Origin: UBA935 sp031556725
GTDB lineage: Bacteria; Bacillota; Clostridia; Lachnospirales; Lachnospiraceae
Assembly: GCA_031556725.1 (NCBI GenBank)
Contig: JAVBSL010000014.1
Coordinates: 124,001 to 188,000, forward strand
Length of the DNA stretch: 64,000 bases
Direction of reading: 5' to 3'
Below are positions 1 through 8,252 of this stretch, piece after piece (within the stretch, counting starts at the first letter, position 1; each line of letters starts with the position of its first letter). The notes below the pieces were generated by a model that was not told where the DNA came from, ran no database searches, and saw nothing but the letters and a program-made list of their open reading frames with translations. A program made the translations under genes and the position numbers.

Positions 1-1
1 A

Positions 2-184
2 CGCACACTCAATGGGGAGGCTACGAGATATTTTTTGGAAAATATCCGGAATGACTTCGGCGATGAAGCTTTAAAAACTGCGTTGAAGGCTTGTCAAAAA
101 CATATCAAATATTACGCTTCGTTGGGAAATGGGAACCTACGTAACATAGAGAGGATTATGAATGAATTTGCAAAAAGTATATAA
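2..184 (+). CDS. C-terminal fragment of an unidentified protein (cut by window edge)
   Basis: An open frame runs in from the window edge and stops at TAA 182-184, giving about 60 residues of a mostly helical, charged C-terminus ending NEFAKSI. No start is visible and I recognise no domain. It lies 18 bases before a nucleotidyltransferase-like gene on the same strand, so the two may form an operon, perhaps a two-gene nucleotidyltransferase module, but the fragment shows no HEPN-type Arg-His motif that would support that idea. Confidence 0.5.
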   Translation, partial: RTLNGEATRYFLENIRNDFGDEALKTALKACQKHIKYYASLGNGNLRNIERIMNEFAKSI

Positions 185-202
185 TGAACATGAGGGACTT
201 TT

Positions 203-529
203 ATGAATGAAGAGATTGCCAATGAATTAATAAAAGGCTTAAGGAACATATTTATAGATCATCTGATTTCTATTGTGTTATATGGCTCTGTAGCAAGGGG
301 AGATGAAACAATTGAATCGGATATAAATATAGCAATATTTCTAAAAGAAGAGTTAAATACAAAAGAAAAAGATTTGTTATTAGATTTTGTTGTTGATATG
401 GATTTAGAATATGAGAGGGTGTTTTCTATAATAGATATAGAGTATGATGAATTTACTAAATGGGAAGATATATTACCATTTTACCAAAACATAAAGCTTG
501 ACGGGTTGATTTTATGGAGGGTAGCATAA
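203..529 (+). CDS. MNT-type minimal nucleotidyltransferase domain protein with altered active site
   Basis: A 108-residue stand-alone nucleotidyltransferase domain of the MNT/pol-beta fold. The family signature is GS, about ten residues, then D-x-D, the two Asp residues binding metal. Here GS is at 28-29 and the pair reads D40-I-N42, so the second acidic residue has become Asn. Proteins of this size act as antitoxins or AMP-transferases in HEPN/MNT modules, or are leftovers of antibiotic nucleotidyltransferases. The Asn may weaken catalysis. The start is a good ATG following a GAGGGACTT sequence. No toxin partner can be recognised, because the upstream gene is truncated by the window. Confidence 0.7.
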   Translation: MNEEIANELIKGLRNIFIDHLISIVLYGSVARGDETIESDINIAIFLKEELNTKEKDLLLDFVVDMDLEYERVFSIIDIEYDEFTKWEDILPFYQNIKLDGLILWRVA

Positions 530-578
530 ACAACTGTCTGTTTAACGGTTTAAAAGGTAAAAGAAGAGGGAGGAGATT

Positions 579-1034
579 ATGCATTTAGGAAGCGTTTACC
601 TGATCGCAAAGGACTTTAATAAATCGGTAGAATTTTATGAAAAACTACTTGAAATGAAGGTTTCCAAACAAAATATGGAAAGATTTGCGATGTTTGAATT
701 TGATGGCCACTGCATTGCAATTATGAACGGCTATTTTGATACTCATAATGCAGATAAAGTTGTGCATAAAGGAGAATACAATGCTTATTTTGACGATTTG
801 GAACAGATAGCCCAAATACCAAATTCCAGAAAAGTTGTTTTGAATTTTTGGGATGAGGATTTGCGGCAGGAATATATGCGTGTAAAGCATTTAAATATCA
901 CGGACAATATTACAAAGATAAAATATGTATGTAATGTTTGCCCGTATTACTATTTTCAATTGACCGATCCTGATGGAAATGTAATTGAGGTTACAGGGGA
1001 ATACACACCAGATGAAGGAGAGTTCGGCGAATGA
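579..1034 (+). CDS. VOC-superfamily (glyoxalase/dioxygenase fold) protein
   Basis: A 151-residue single-domain protein. It begins with the typical VOC first strand and helix (GSVYLIAKDFNKSVEFYEKL) and ends with the conserved DPDGNVIEV strand near residues 132-140, the usual arrangement of a betaalphabetabetabeta fold that dimerises to form a metal site. Members include glyoxalase I, fosfomycin and bleomycin resistance proteins and many uncharacterised enzymes, and the sequence does not decide between them. A strong GGGAGGAG site precedes the ATG. The stop overlaps the next gene by four bases (ATGA), which implies translational coupling. Confidence 0.8.
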   Translation: MHLGSVYLIAKDFNKSVEFYEKLLEMKVSKQNMERFAMFEFDGHCIAIMNGYFDTHNADKVVHKGEYNAYFDDLEQIAQIPNSRKVVLNFWDEDLRQEYMRVKHLNITDNITKIKYVCNVCPYYYFQLTDPDGNVIEVTGEYTPDEGEFGE

Positions 1035-1693
1035 TTTCGAGTATATACAAAAATAGAAAAGTCAATCCGGCCAAACTTGTGCCCTATGGTTTTGAACAAA
1101 AAGGACAGAACTTTGTTTATTATAAAACCTTATCTGAAAGCGGCTTTGTAATGACCGTCACAGTTACATCCCAGGGCGACGTTTCCGCAGTTGTGAATGA
1201 CCCTGCATTTGAAGAGCCTTATATATTGCATCTTGTGTCAGGCGCAGTGGGCAGCTTTGTAGGGGGGATTAAAGCAGAATATGAACAACTGCTTACAGAC
1301 ATTGCGGAAAAGTGCTTTGATCTGGAAGTGTTTAAGACAGAATATGCAAAACAGATCATAACCTATGTCCGTGAAACATTTGGTGATGAGTTGGAGTTTC
1401 TTTGGAAAAAGTCCGATAGTGCCATATGGCGGCGTAAAGATAATGAAAAATGGTATGGTGTACTACTTAAGGTGTCAAAGCGAAAGCTTGGGATAGAGTC
1501 GGATGAAATGGCAGAAATTATTGATTTACGTGTAAAGACAGATGAACTTGAAAAATTGATTGGCAGCAAGAAGTATTATCCTGGTTATCATATGAATAAA
1601 AAGCATTGGTGTACAATCATCCTGGATGGTTCCGTTCCTTACGATGAAATTTGCCAAAGAATCCAGGACAGCTATTTACTGGGAAAAAAGTAA
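1031..1693 (+). CDS. MmcQ/YjbR-family protein
   Basis: A 220-residue protein. Its C-terminal half has the MmcQ/YjbR signature: a W-x-R-x-x-x-x-x-KW-Y segment near residues 134-142, then PGYHMNKKHW and a final DGSVPYDEI-x-x-x-I-x-x-SY helix. The family has a CyaY-like fold with proposed DNA binding, and its cellular role is poorly known. The N-terminal 100 residues form an extra domain seen in many Firmicute homologues. It is translationally coupled to the VOC gene. It is followed by a promoter and leader region belonging to the MFS gene. Confidence 0.8.
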   Translation: MISSIYKNRKVNPAKLVPYGFEQKGQNFVYYKTLSESGFVMTVTVTSQGDVSAVVNDPAFEEPYILHLVSGAVGSFVGGIKAEYEQLLTDIAEKCFDLEVFKTEYAKQIITYVRETFGDELEFLWKKSDSAIWRRKDNEKWYGVLLKVSKRKLGIESDEMAEIIDLRVKTDELEKLIGSKKYYPGYHMNKKHWCTIILDGSVPYDEICQRIQDSYLLGKK

Positions 1694-1717
1694 GTGTAAA
1701 AATCGGATGATTTTAAG

Positions 1718-1746
1718 TTGTTATTTTTATAGCAAAATGATATAAT
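1718..1746 (+). promoter_or_regulatory. Sigma-A-type promoter for the leader peptide/MFS unit
   Basis: TTGTTA at 1718-1723 and TATAAT at 1741-1746 are separated by 17 bases. Transcription would start near 1753 and cover the leader peptide, the terminator hairpin and the MFS gene. Confidence 0.7.
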
Positions 1747-1775
1747 GCTCACAGTCTATGAAAGGAGGACGCAGG

Positions 1776-1871
1776 ATGAACGGATTAGGATATACACCGA
1801 TTTGCAGCAGCAGCGCAATGTCCAAAACATTTACAATTTCATGTTTACGGGATTACTGCGCCCTTTTTTAG
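1776..1871 (+). CDS. Regulatory leader peptide (31 residues)
   Basis: A short frame starts at ATG 1776 with an excellent AAAGGAGG site eight to nine bases upstream and ends at TAG 1869-1871. It encodes 31 residues, including a Cys/Ser-rich stretch and the end LRDYCALF. It sits between a clear promoter and a Rho-independent terminator that precedes an efflux gene, the layout of ribosome-stalling leaders that control inducible antibiotic resistance and efflux genes. Synthesis of the peptide probably decides whether the downstream hairpin forms. The function is inferred from layout, and I cannot name the inducer. Confidence 0.7.
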   Translation: MNGLGYTPICSSSAMSKTFTISCLRDYCALF

Positions 1872-1906
1872 GTATTTGCCTTAAAATATCGTAGTAATTC
1901 CGAACA

Positions 1907-1943
1907 CAGTTTGACTGATTATTAATGGTTAGGCTGTTTTTTT
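1907..1943 (+). terminator. Attenuator hairpin between leader peptide and MFS gene
   Basis: CAGTTTGACT at 1907-1916 pairs, with some G-U pairs, with GGTTAGGCTG at 1927-1936, followed by seven T residues (1937-1943). It lies after the leader stop and before the ribosome site of the MFS gene, so read-through would have to be regulated. Confidence 0.7.
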
Positions 1944-1978
1944 GTGCTAATTTTTACGAAAAAGAGAGGAATTACAAC

Positions 1979-3139
1979 ATGGAAAGAAATATAAAACTGA
2001 ATTATTTAAATACATTTATAACGAACTTAAATATGCAAAACTCTATATGGGTACTTTACCTTGGCTATTGTGGAATGAATCTTACTAAAATCGGTATTCT
2101 TGAAGGAATCTACCATGCAACCAGTATATTATGCGAAATCCCATCCGGGGCAATGGCAGATTTGCTTGGCAGAAGGAAGAGCATGATTTTAAGCAGAATC
2201 TGCGTGACAATTTCTTGCATTATTATGCTGTTTTTTAAGAATTTTTGGTTCTTTGCACTTAGCTTTATGATTCAGGCATTGGGAAATAATCTGAATTCCG
2301 GTTCTGAAGAGGCACTTTTATATGATAGTATGAAATGTGCAGGTAAAGAAAAAAATTACATGGGAGTGTACGGTAAGCGTAATGTTATTATGGAAGTGGC
2401 CCAGGGAATTGCAACAGTTTTGGGAGGCGTTGTGGCGGAATATTCTTACTTTTGGTGCTATAGTGCGTGTTTAGTCATTGCAGTATTGGCAATATTACCA
2501 GTTGCCTTTATGACCGAAGCGCCTTATGTCAATACTGTGAAAACAGTGAAACACCACTTTGCAGCAAGTTTGGGAATTTTGAAATCAGATAGTCGGATTA
2601 TAAAGATTATCATTTACTATGCTGTTGTTTTTGCGGCGCAAACGCTGTTGTTCTTTTATAGCCAGCAATACTATGCAGAATTGGGATATAGTAAGATTCA
2701 GCTCAGCCTAATTTTATTGTTGATTGGTGTGGTTTCCTGTTTGGGTGCAATCATGAGCAAAAAGTTTTTTCAGATATTTGGGAAGAAAATAACAGTTATC
2801 GGAGCGATTGCCATAGCGGCAGCAATAATGAGTTATGGACTCAAGAATGCAGTAGTAGCAATTGCCGCTTTTGTGGTAGCCGGATTTTTTAATTCAGTAA
2901 TCCTTCCTGTGCAGTCGGATGCATTGAATAATCTGATTCCTTCAGAACAAAGAGCAACTCTGATTTCGGTAGACAGTATGTTTTTTTCAATAGCTATGAT
3001 TATCATGTTTCCCATTGCAGGGATAATAGCCGATAAGTGGGGGCTTGCGACGATCTTTGTGGCAATTGGAATTGCTCTTTTGATATTTATCAGCGGCTGG
3101 AATTTGAAGGAAAAATTTGATGAAAGTAGCAATTATTAA
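1979..3139 (+). CDS. MFS transporter, probable drug efflux pump
   Basis: A 386-residue, highly hydrophobic protein with about 12 membrane segments and the MFS loop 2-3 motif GAMADLLGRRKS at residues 57-68. The ATG at 1979 is preferred because a GAGAGGA site precedes it. The upstream in-frame ATG at 1925 would be translated out of the terminator's own T-run. MFS proteins of this length are proton-driven exporters of drugs such as macrolides or tetracyclines, or of sugars. The leader-peptide attenuator upstream favours an antibiotic efflux role induced by ribosome inhibition. The substrate is not readable from sequence. Confidence 0.8.
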   Translation: MERNIKLNYLNTFITNLNMQNSIWVLYLGYCGMNLTKIGILEGIYHATSILCEIPSGAMADLLGRRKSMILSRICVTISCIIMLFFKNFWFFALSFMIQALGNNLNSGSEEALLYDSMKCAGKEKNYMGVYGKRNVIMEVAQGIATVLGGVVAEYSYFWCYSACLVIAVLAILPVAFMTEAPYVNTVKTVKHHFAASLGILKSDSRIIKIIIYYAVVFAAQTLLFFYSQQYYAELGYSKIQLSLILLLIGVVSCLGAIMSKKFFQIFGKKITVIGAIAIAAAIMSYGLKNAVVAIAAFVVAGFFNSVILPVQSDALNNLIPSEQRATLISVDSMFFSIAMIIMFPIAGIIADKWGLATIFVAIGIALLIFISGWNLKEKFDESSNY

Positions 3140-3141
3140 GA

Positions 3142-3170
3142 TGTAGACTTTGCAGGTTTCGTGCTATAAT
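3142..3170 (+). promoter_or_regulatory. Extended -10 promoter for the DUF3795 gene
   Basis: TATAAT at 3165-3170 is preceded by TGC, an extended -10, which compensates for a poor -35 (TGTAGA at 3142). It lies 30 bases before the ATG at 3200. Confidence 0.5.
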
Positions 3171-3199
3171 GTTCATAGGATTTGGAGAGGGGCGATTGC

Positions 3200-3748
3200 A
3201 TGAAGGACTTTGACAGACAAAATCAATTATTATCTCTTTGCGGTTTGAATTGTGGTCTTTGCACGATGCGCTTAGATCATTATTGTCCCGGCTGCGGCGG
3301 AGGCAACGGCAATCAATCCTGTAAAATTGCAAAATGCAGTTTAGCCCATGGGAAAATAGAATATTGCTATGAGTGTGAAGAGTATCCGTGTTCACTATAT
3401 GAACATATAGATGAATTTGATTCTTTTATTACCCATAAAAGGCAGAAAGCCGATTTGGCAAAGGCAAAACAAATAGGAATAATTGCTTATAATGCGGAAC
3501 AAGAAGAAAAGATAGAAATACTAAACATGTTACTTACCGAATTTAATGATGGACGCCGAAAATCATTTTATTGTGTAGCAGTAAATCTTTTTGAATTAGC
3601 TGAAATTGAAGCAATAATCAAACAGATTAAGAACACTGCCGGCTTAGAGGGGTTGACTGTCAAAGAAAAAAGTGCTTATGTTGTCGGGCTGTTTCAAGAT
3701 GTGGCAAAGCAAAAGAACTTAGAGTTGAAACTGAACAAGCAAAAATAG
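3200..3748 (+). CDS. DUF3795 cysteine-rich protein
   Basis: A 182-residue protein whose N-terminal 65 residues carry about eleven Cys residues in paired spacing (CGLNCGLC, CPGC, CKIAKC, CYECEEYPC). This is characteristic of DUF3795, a clostridial family thought to bind metal and of unknown role. The remaining part is helical and charged. ATG 3200 is chosen because GGAGAGG lies nine bases upstream. A TTG at 3182 would read through that site. The gene is followed by the remains of an HD-domain gene in the same frame. Confidence 0.75.
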   Translation: MKDFDRQNQLLSLCGLNCGLCTMRLDHYCPGCGGGNGNQSCKIAKCSLAHGKIEYCYECEEYPCSLYEHIDEFDSFITHKRQKADLAKAKQIGIIAYNAEQEEKIEILNMLLTEFNDGRRKSFYCVAVNLFELAEIEAIIKQIKNTAGLEGLTVKEKSAYVVGLFQDVAKQKNLELKLNKQK

Positions 3749-4237
3749 AAAGAGACTGAATGTGACAACAAAGCATATGTAAAGGGGATGCTGCATGATA
3801 TCGGGAGACGAGCGGGAAGCAAGGCTATGCGGCATATATTTGATGGCTATGATTATATGTTAAGTATAAAACAGCCGGAAATTGCACGCATTTGTTTGAC
3901 CCATTCATTTCCAATAAAGGATGCCAATACGTATATTGGTGAATATGACTGTACGGATGAACAAAAAGCTTTTTTAGATAAGTATATTGAAGATATAATC
4001 TATAATGAGTATGATATGCTAATTCAGTTATGTGATGCAATATCTCTGCCAAATGGGGCATGTATAATGGAGAAGCGGTTTATTGACGTGGCATTAAGAC
4101 ATGGTTTGACAAGTTTTACAATAGATAAATGGGTTGCATTTATGAAAATAAAAGAATACTTTGATGAAAAATGTGGCTGCAATATTTATTCCTTGTTACC
4201 GAATGTTATGGAAAATTCTTATGGAACACTTATTTGA
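3749..4237 (+). pseudogene. N-terminally truncated HD-domain phosphohydrolase
   Basis: The frame directly after the DUF3795 stop encodes DNKAYVKGMLHDIGRR and then about 140 residues of a typical small HD-domain protein (MRHIFDGYDYML, ICLTHSFPIKD, ITDEQ-like region). Homologues normally have about 40 further N-terminal residues including the first metal-binding His. Here that part is missing and the preceding residues run back into the neighbouring gene's stop codon. The first ATG (3788) has AAAGGGG directly abutting it, too close to serve as a normal ribosome site. The best reading is a deletion that joined DUF3795 to the inside of the HD gene. A short product from 3788 cannot be excluded. 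Confidence 0.65.
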
Positions 4238-4282
4238 TTTATTTGAAAAGCAGGTATATATGAATCGTGAATTAAGAAAATA

Positions 4283-4870
4283 ATGAACAGAAAGAAGGAA
4301 GTTAATTTGAGAAGAATTCTTTTTAACAGGGAAAGCGATTGCTTACAGCCCTTATTAGCACTAATAGAAAAGCAAAAACACAGAACCCTGGTCTTGTGGG
4401 CACTTGAATATGCCGAAGAACTGGCGGATAAATTTGAAACAAAATATCCCCAGGAGTCCAGACCACGTGAGGCCATTACAACATGCAGAGCGTGGTCTCA
4501 GGGAGCGGTTAAAATGTCGGCGGCAAAGAAAGCCATTCATGCGGCACATAACGCCGCTGCAGAAATATCCGATGATATTGTATATTGTTCCATAGCTCGT
4601 GCCATTGGTCAGGCAGTTTCCACCGTTCATGTTGAAACCCATGCCATCGGCGGACCTCTTTATGCTTTGACAGCACTTGTGTATGAGGTTGGTCAAGAGA
4701 ATTCACAGGAAGCAGTTACAAAGGAATGTGACAGATTATATAAGCGTTTACTATATTGGGAAAAGAATGTTGAGACGGCTGGTACACCTTGGGCGGCATT
4801 TTTATTACGGGATGATGTTCCCAATAAAGAGAAACTTCTACGAGAAAAAAAGGATAATCATGGATACTGA
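4283..4870 (+). CDS. Putative immunity protein (Imm5-like)
   Basis: A helical protein of 187-195 residues. Its middle part, CRAWSQGAVKMSAAKKAIHAAH followed by A-x-A-RAIGQAVSTVHVETHA (about residues 73-128), matches the putative immunity protein family near Imm5, often found as orphan genes in Firmicutes. Such proteins are proposed to neutralise polymorphic toxins, and no toxin gene is adjacent. The ATG at 4283 has no ribosome site, while TTG 4307 has AGAAGGAAG about five bases upstream and may be the true start. Its end overlaps the GNAT gene by 11 bases. Confidence 0.6.
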   Translation: MNRKKEVNLRRILFNRESDCLQPLLALIEKQKHRTLVLWALEYAEELADKFETKYPQESRPREAITTCRAWSQGAVKMSAAKKAIHAAHNAAAEISDDIVYCSIARAIGQAVSTVHVETHAIGGPLYALTALVYEVGQENSQEAVTKECDRLYKRLLYWEKNVETAGTPWAAFLLRDDVPNKEKLLREKKDNHGY

Positions 4871-5384
4871 AAGATTGATTTTAAGAAGATATATGAAACA
4901 GGATTTAAAGGATTTGTATGAATATTTGTCCAATCCTGAAGTTGTTAAATATGAACCTTATAAACCGATGACCATGGAAGAGGTAGAAAGCAATCTGGAA
5001 TGGAGAATTTCAACCGATGAAATGATTGCGGTTGAATTAAAGGGTATTAATAAAATGATTGGGAATGTATACTTAGGGAAAAGAGATTTCGATTCCCTTG
5101 AAATTGGGTATGTGTTTAATCAGGAATATTGGGGAAAAGGCTATGCGGAGGAAAGCTGTAAGGCGCTGATTGAAAGGGCGTTTGCCGGTGGTATTCACAG
5201 AATTTTTGCTGAATGTGATCCTGAAAATTCAAGTTCATGGAAACTGTTGGAAACATTAGGATTTGTACGAGAAGCCTATTTTCAGCAGAATGTATATTTT
5301 TGGAAGGATGATAATAATAATCCGATTTGGAAAGACACATATGTTTATGCTAAAACAAATAAAAAAACAGGACTAAAAATATGA
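4860..5384 (+). CDS. GNAT-family N-acetyltransferase
   Basis: A 174-residue acetyltransferase of the RimJ/RimL subgroup. It starts MDTERLILRRY, has the acetyl-CoA loop QEYWGKGYAEES around residues 91-102, and ends with the NSSSWKLLETLGFVREA helix typical of the fold. It should transfer acetyl from acetyl-CoA to an amino group of a protein, antibiotic or small molecule, and the acceptor is unknown. ATG 4860 is preferred over earlier in-frame starts because it has AAGGA six bases upstream and matches the family N-terminus. It overlaps the preceding gene, so the two are probably co-translated. Confidence 0.8.
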   Translation: MDTERLILRRYMKQDLKDLYEYLSNPEVVKYEPYKPMTMEEVESNLEWRISTDEMIAVELKGINKMIGNVYLGKRDFDSLEIGYVFNQEYWGKGYAEESCKALIERAFAGGIHRIFAECDPENSSSWKLLETLGFVREAYFQQNVYFWKDDNNNPIWKDTYVYAKTNKKTGLKI

Positions 5385-5418
5385 AGGTGTCATTACCGAA
5401 AGAAAGTAAGGAGATGTG

Positions 5419-5964
5419 ATGAAAAAAGTATTGTCGGTTTCATTTTATATAATGCTTGCTTTTTATTGCATTTTGATGCTATTTCTTTTTTTTCGTATAG
5501 ATTCCTTTTCCGTTGTTGATTTACATGCGGCAAGGCGAGTTAACCTGATTCCCTTTCAGACGATTACGGAATATCTGAACGGAACCAAGTTAATGCTTGC
5601 GCTAAATAATGTTTTGGGAAATATTATTGTTTTTATTCCTTATGGAATATATATCCAGGTACTTCGTAAGGACAAGCGGTTTGGTATAAGCTTTTTACAG
5701 GTGTTATTTACTTCTGTTAGCATCGAAATCATCCAGTTTGCTTTTAATCTGGGTGCGGCTGATATAGATGATGTAATACTGAATTGTCTGGGTGGTTTGA
5801 TAGGAATCGGTATATATAAGCTTCTGCTAAAAATGGTAAAGGAACCGGGCAAGGTCAAGAAAATTATTGCAATATTGTCCCTCGTAGTCGGGGGGCCGAT
5901 TATACTTATTATGGGTCTTCTCATGATGAATGGAATTTTCATCTCGTTTTATAAAAGAACGTAA
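5419..5964 (+). CDS. VanZ-family membrane protein
   Basis: A 181-residue protein with about four membrane segments and VanZ-like signatures: NLIPFQTI near residue 44, N-x-LGNIIVFIPYG near 66-76 and the S-x-E-I-x-Q-x-AADIDDV-x-LN-x-LG block near 100-125. VanZ gives low-level teicoplanin resistance in enterococci, and most family members have no known role. ATG 5419 follows AAGGAG by five bases, and the GTG at 5416 is too close to that site. It is the last gene of a run of small accessory proteins. Confidence 0.8.
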   Translation: MKKVLSVSFYIMLAFYCILMLFLFFRIDSFSVVDLHAARRVNLIPFQTITEYLNGTKLMLALNNVLGNIIVFIPYGIYIQVLRKDKRFGISFLQVLFTSVSIEIIQFAFNLGAADIDDVILNCLGGLIGIGIYKLLLKMVKEPGKVKKIIAILSLVVGGPIILIMGLLMMNGIFISFYKRT

Positions 5965-5985
5965 AATTAAGGAGGATTAAGAAGT

Positions 5986-6483
5986 ATGGAACGAGTATTA
6001 GAAGTTATCTTTGATTATGCCTGTCCGTATTGTTACAAGGCTCATGCGTATTTAAAAGAGCTGCGAAAGGCATATCCCGAACTGCAAGTCCGTTTTGTTC
6101 CATGTGAGGCACATCCCCGGCCGGAACATTATGGTATGCACAGTGATTTGTGCGTAATGGGAATGTTTTATTGCCAGGAGCATGATATTGATGTTTGGCA
6201 GTATCATGATTTAATTTATAAGGCATTTTTTGTGGACAAAAAGGATGTGGAAAGTCTTGATGAGTTGTCGGAATATGTCAGTGAATTAGTTGATGTCTGC
6301 GACTTTAAGAAAGCCCTGGAAGAGGGAATCTATCAAAGAAAGGTATCACAAAATAACCGCTATGCATGGGAGCAGCTGGACCTGCCGGCGGTTCCGTCCT
6401 TTGTCCTGAATGACAGGGTACTGTATGCTGAACCGGATGTGGGCGTGACCAGACAGCAGCTGTTGACGTTTTTAGGGTATTGA
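5986..6483 (+). CDS. DsbA-family thioredoxin-fold oxidoreductase
   Basis: A 165-residue cytosolic protein with no signal peptide. CPYC at residues 13-16 is the redox pair and V136-P137 supplies the cis-proline before the active site. The length and the helical insert fit the FrnE/2-hydroxychromene isomerase-like DsbA group rather than the exported enzyme. It may catalyse thiol-disulfide exchange or act as an isomerase, and the substrate is unknown. An AAGGAGG site precedes the ATG. The stop is 22 bases before the PfkB kinase start. Confidence 0.75.
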   Translation: MERVLEVIFDYACPYCYKAHAYLKELRKAYPELQVRFVPCEAHPRPEHYGMHSDLCVMGMFYCQEHDIDVWQYHDLIYKAFFVDKKDVESLDELSEYVSELVDVCDFKKALEEGIYQRKVSQNNRYAWEQLDLPAVPSFVLNDRVLYAEPDVGVTRQQLLTFLGY

Positions 6484-6505
6484 GTTGGAACATGAGGGAA
6501 ACAGG

Positions 6506-7630
6506 ATGAAAAAGAAAGTAATCGTTGCCGGACATATCTGCTTAGATATCACACCGGTATTTTCCCCGAAGAAAACCGATGCTTTGGAAAAGCTATTGAT
6601 ACCGGGGAAGCTGATTAATGTGGAAGCGGCAGATGTGCATACCGGAGGTGCGGTAGCCAATACAGGATTAGCCATGAAAATATTCGGTGCGGATGTTTCC
6701 TTAATGGGGAAAGTCGGAGATGATGAATTTGGCAGTTTGGTCAAAACCATCCTTGCCAGACATCAGGTAGAACAGGGACTCATTATTGATGAAGAGACAT
6801 CCACATCTTATTCGGTAGTGCTGGCTGTTCCGGGCATTGACCGGATTTTTCTGCATTCTGCAGGAGCCAATGATTATTTTACGGCTGCGGATATTCCGCA
6901 GGAAGCCTTGCAGGAAGCCGATTTGATGCATTATGGTTATCCGCCGTTAATGAAAGCGATGTACCGGGAAGATGGCAAGGAGCTGGTAAAACTGTTTCAA
7001 AAAGCAAAGGAGGCCGGAACGATGACTTCTTTGGATCTGGCGATGGTTGATCCGTCCTCGGAAGCCAGTCAGGCAGACTGGAAGGCCATATTGGGGACGG
7101 TGTTGCCTTATGTGGATTTTTTTGCCCCAAGCGCAGAGGAATTATGCTATATGCTGGACCGGGAGAGGTATGAACAGTGGGCGGAGCGCGCCCAGGGAAA
7201 AGATGTTACGGAGGTTCTGGACATTGTTACAGATATTGAACCGTTGGCCAGGAAATGTATGGAGATGGGATGCAAAGTATTGATAATCAAATGTGGAGCT
7301 CCCGGTCTTTACTATCAGACAGCAGGGGTTCGAAAACTGGACGAGCTATCAGATTTTACATGGTTTCCATATGAAGAATGGGCTGATAAAAAAGGTTTTG
7401 AGAAAAGCTATGTACCGGATCGGATATTGTCGGGAACCGGTGCCGGAGATGTTACGATCGGAGCATTTCTGGCCGCTATGCTGGAAGGATATTCGCTTAC
7501 GGACTGCCTGCATCTGGCAGTTGCTGCGGGGGCTTTCTGCATTGCCGAGTATGATGCATTAAGCGGTCTGAAAACGCTTCCGGAGATGGACAAAAGGATT
7601 AAAGCCGGATGGCAGAAACGAGGGATGTAA
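6506..7630 (+). CDS. PfkB-family carbohydrate kinase
   Basis: A 374-residue kinase of the ribokinase/PfkB family. It has the N-terminal substrate-binding GG (HTGGAVANTG, about 45-54) and the C-terminal ATP/catalytic motif SGTGAGD at 309-315, whose last Asp is the general base. It should phosphorylate a sugar or nucleoside hydroxyl. A segment of about 40 residues around position 225 is longer than in ribokinase. ATG 6506 is chosen over TTG 6485. It is the first gene of a tight four-gene run with a HEAT protein, a TIM-barrel isomerase and an FMN enzyme, so its sugar is probably the entry substrate of that pathway. Confidence 0.8.
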   Translation: MKKKVIVAGHICLDITPVFSPKKTDALEKLLIPGKLINVEAADVHTGGAVANTGLAMKIFGADVSLMGKVGDDEFGSLVKTILARHQVEQGLIIDEETSTSYSVVLAVPGIDRIFLHSAGANDYFTAADIPQEALQEADLMHYGYPPLMKAMYREDGKELVKLFQKAKEAGTMTSLDLAMVDPSSEASQADWKAILGTVLPYVDFFAPSAEELCYMLDRERYEQWAERAQGKDVTEVLDIVTDIEPLARKCMEMGCKVLIIKCGAPGLYYQTAGVRKLDELSDFTWFPYEEWADKKGFEKSYVPDRILSGTGAGDVTIGAFLAAMLEGYSLTDCLHLAVAAGAFCIAEYDALSGLKTLPEMDKRIKAGWQKRGM

Positions 7631-7631
7631 T

Positions 7632-8252
7632 ATGTTGGAAAAATTAGCTTGTGCAAGTGGACGAAATGATGAAGTTCCTAATATAGAACTGGCCATTTGG
7701 TTATGTGAAAATGAGGATAAAGAAGGAATCAGTGAGATTGTTTCCGGCTTGAAAAGTAAAGATACTAAAATAGCCAATGATGCCATCAAAGTGCTTTATG
7801 AAATCGGTGCAAGAAAACCGGTTTTGATTGCGGATCACGCCGATCAATTTATTTCTTTACTTTCCGGAAAAAACAACCGGCTTATTTGGGGAGGAATGAC
7901 AGCACTGGCAGCGATAGCGGATTTGGCTCCGGAGAAATTATATGCCCAGGCGGACAAAATCCTGGCCGCATTTTACCAGGGGAGTGTTATTACGGTTGAT
8001 AATGGAGTGACCGTTTTGGCCAAGCTTTGTAGAGCAAACAGGCAGTATAAAGAAGAGCTATTTCCTTTGCTGTTGGAACATTTGGGGAAATGCCGTCCCA
8101 AGGAAGTGGCCCAACATGCGGAACGCGTTGCAATTTGTGTGGAGGCGGATACAATAAGTGATTTTTATAAGGTACTTCGAGCAAGAGATGCGGATCTGTC
8201 TGAAGCCCAAAAGAAACGAATTGATAAACTGGAGAGGAGGATGCAGGAATGA
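7632..8252 (+). CDS. HEAT-repeat-like protein
   Basis: A 206-residue, all-helical protein with about four repeats of the pattern D-x-x-x-A-x-A-x-x-x-L-x-x-I-A (for example around residues 45-60 and 83-100), as in HEAT/PBS lyase repeat proteins. Such proteins are scaffolds or bind partner proteins, and no catalytic motif is visible. It lies one base after the kinase and overlaps the next gene by four bases, so it is firmly part of the operon. I know of no standard sugar pathway that includes such a subunit, which makes it the main oddity of this group. Confidence 0.65.
   Translation: MLEKLACASGRNDEVPNIELAIWLCENEDKEGISEIVSGLKSKDTKIANDAIKVLYEIGARKPVLIADHADQFISLLSGKNNRLIWGGMTALAAIADLAPEKLYAQADKILAAFYQGSVITVDNGVTVLAKLCRANRQYKEELFPLLLEHLGKCRPKEVAQHAERVAICVEADTISDFYKVLRARDADLSEAQKKRIDKLERRMQE

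Noticed and set aside
645..890. An 81-codon open frame on the minus strand opposite the VOC gene
   Set aside because: No ribosome site and no recognisable domain, and it is fully contained in a convincing gene on the other strand. The same reasoning removed the many other antisense frames in the window, such as 9549-10073 and 44581-45165.
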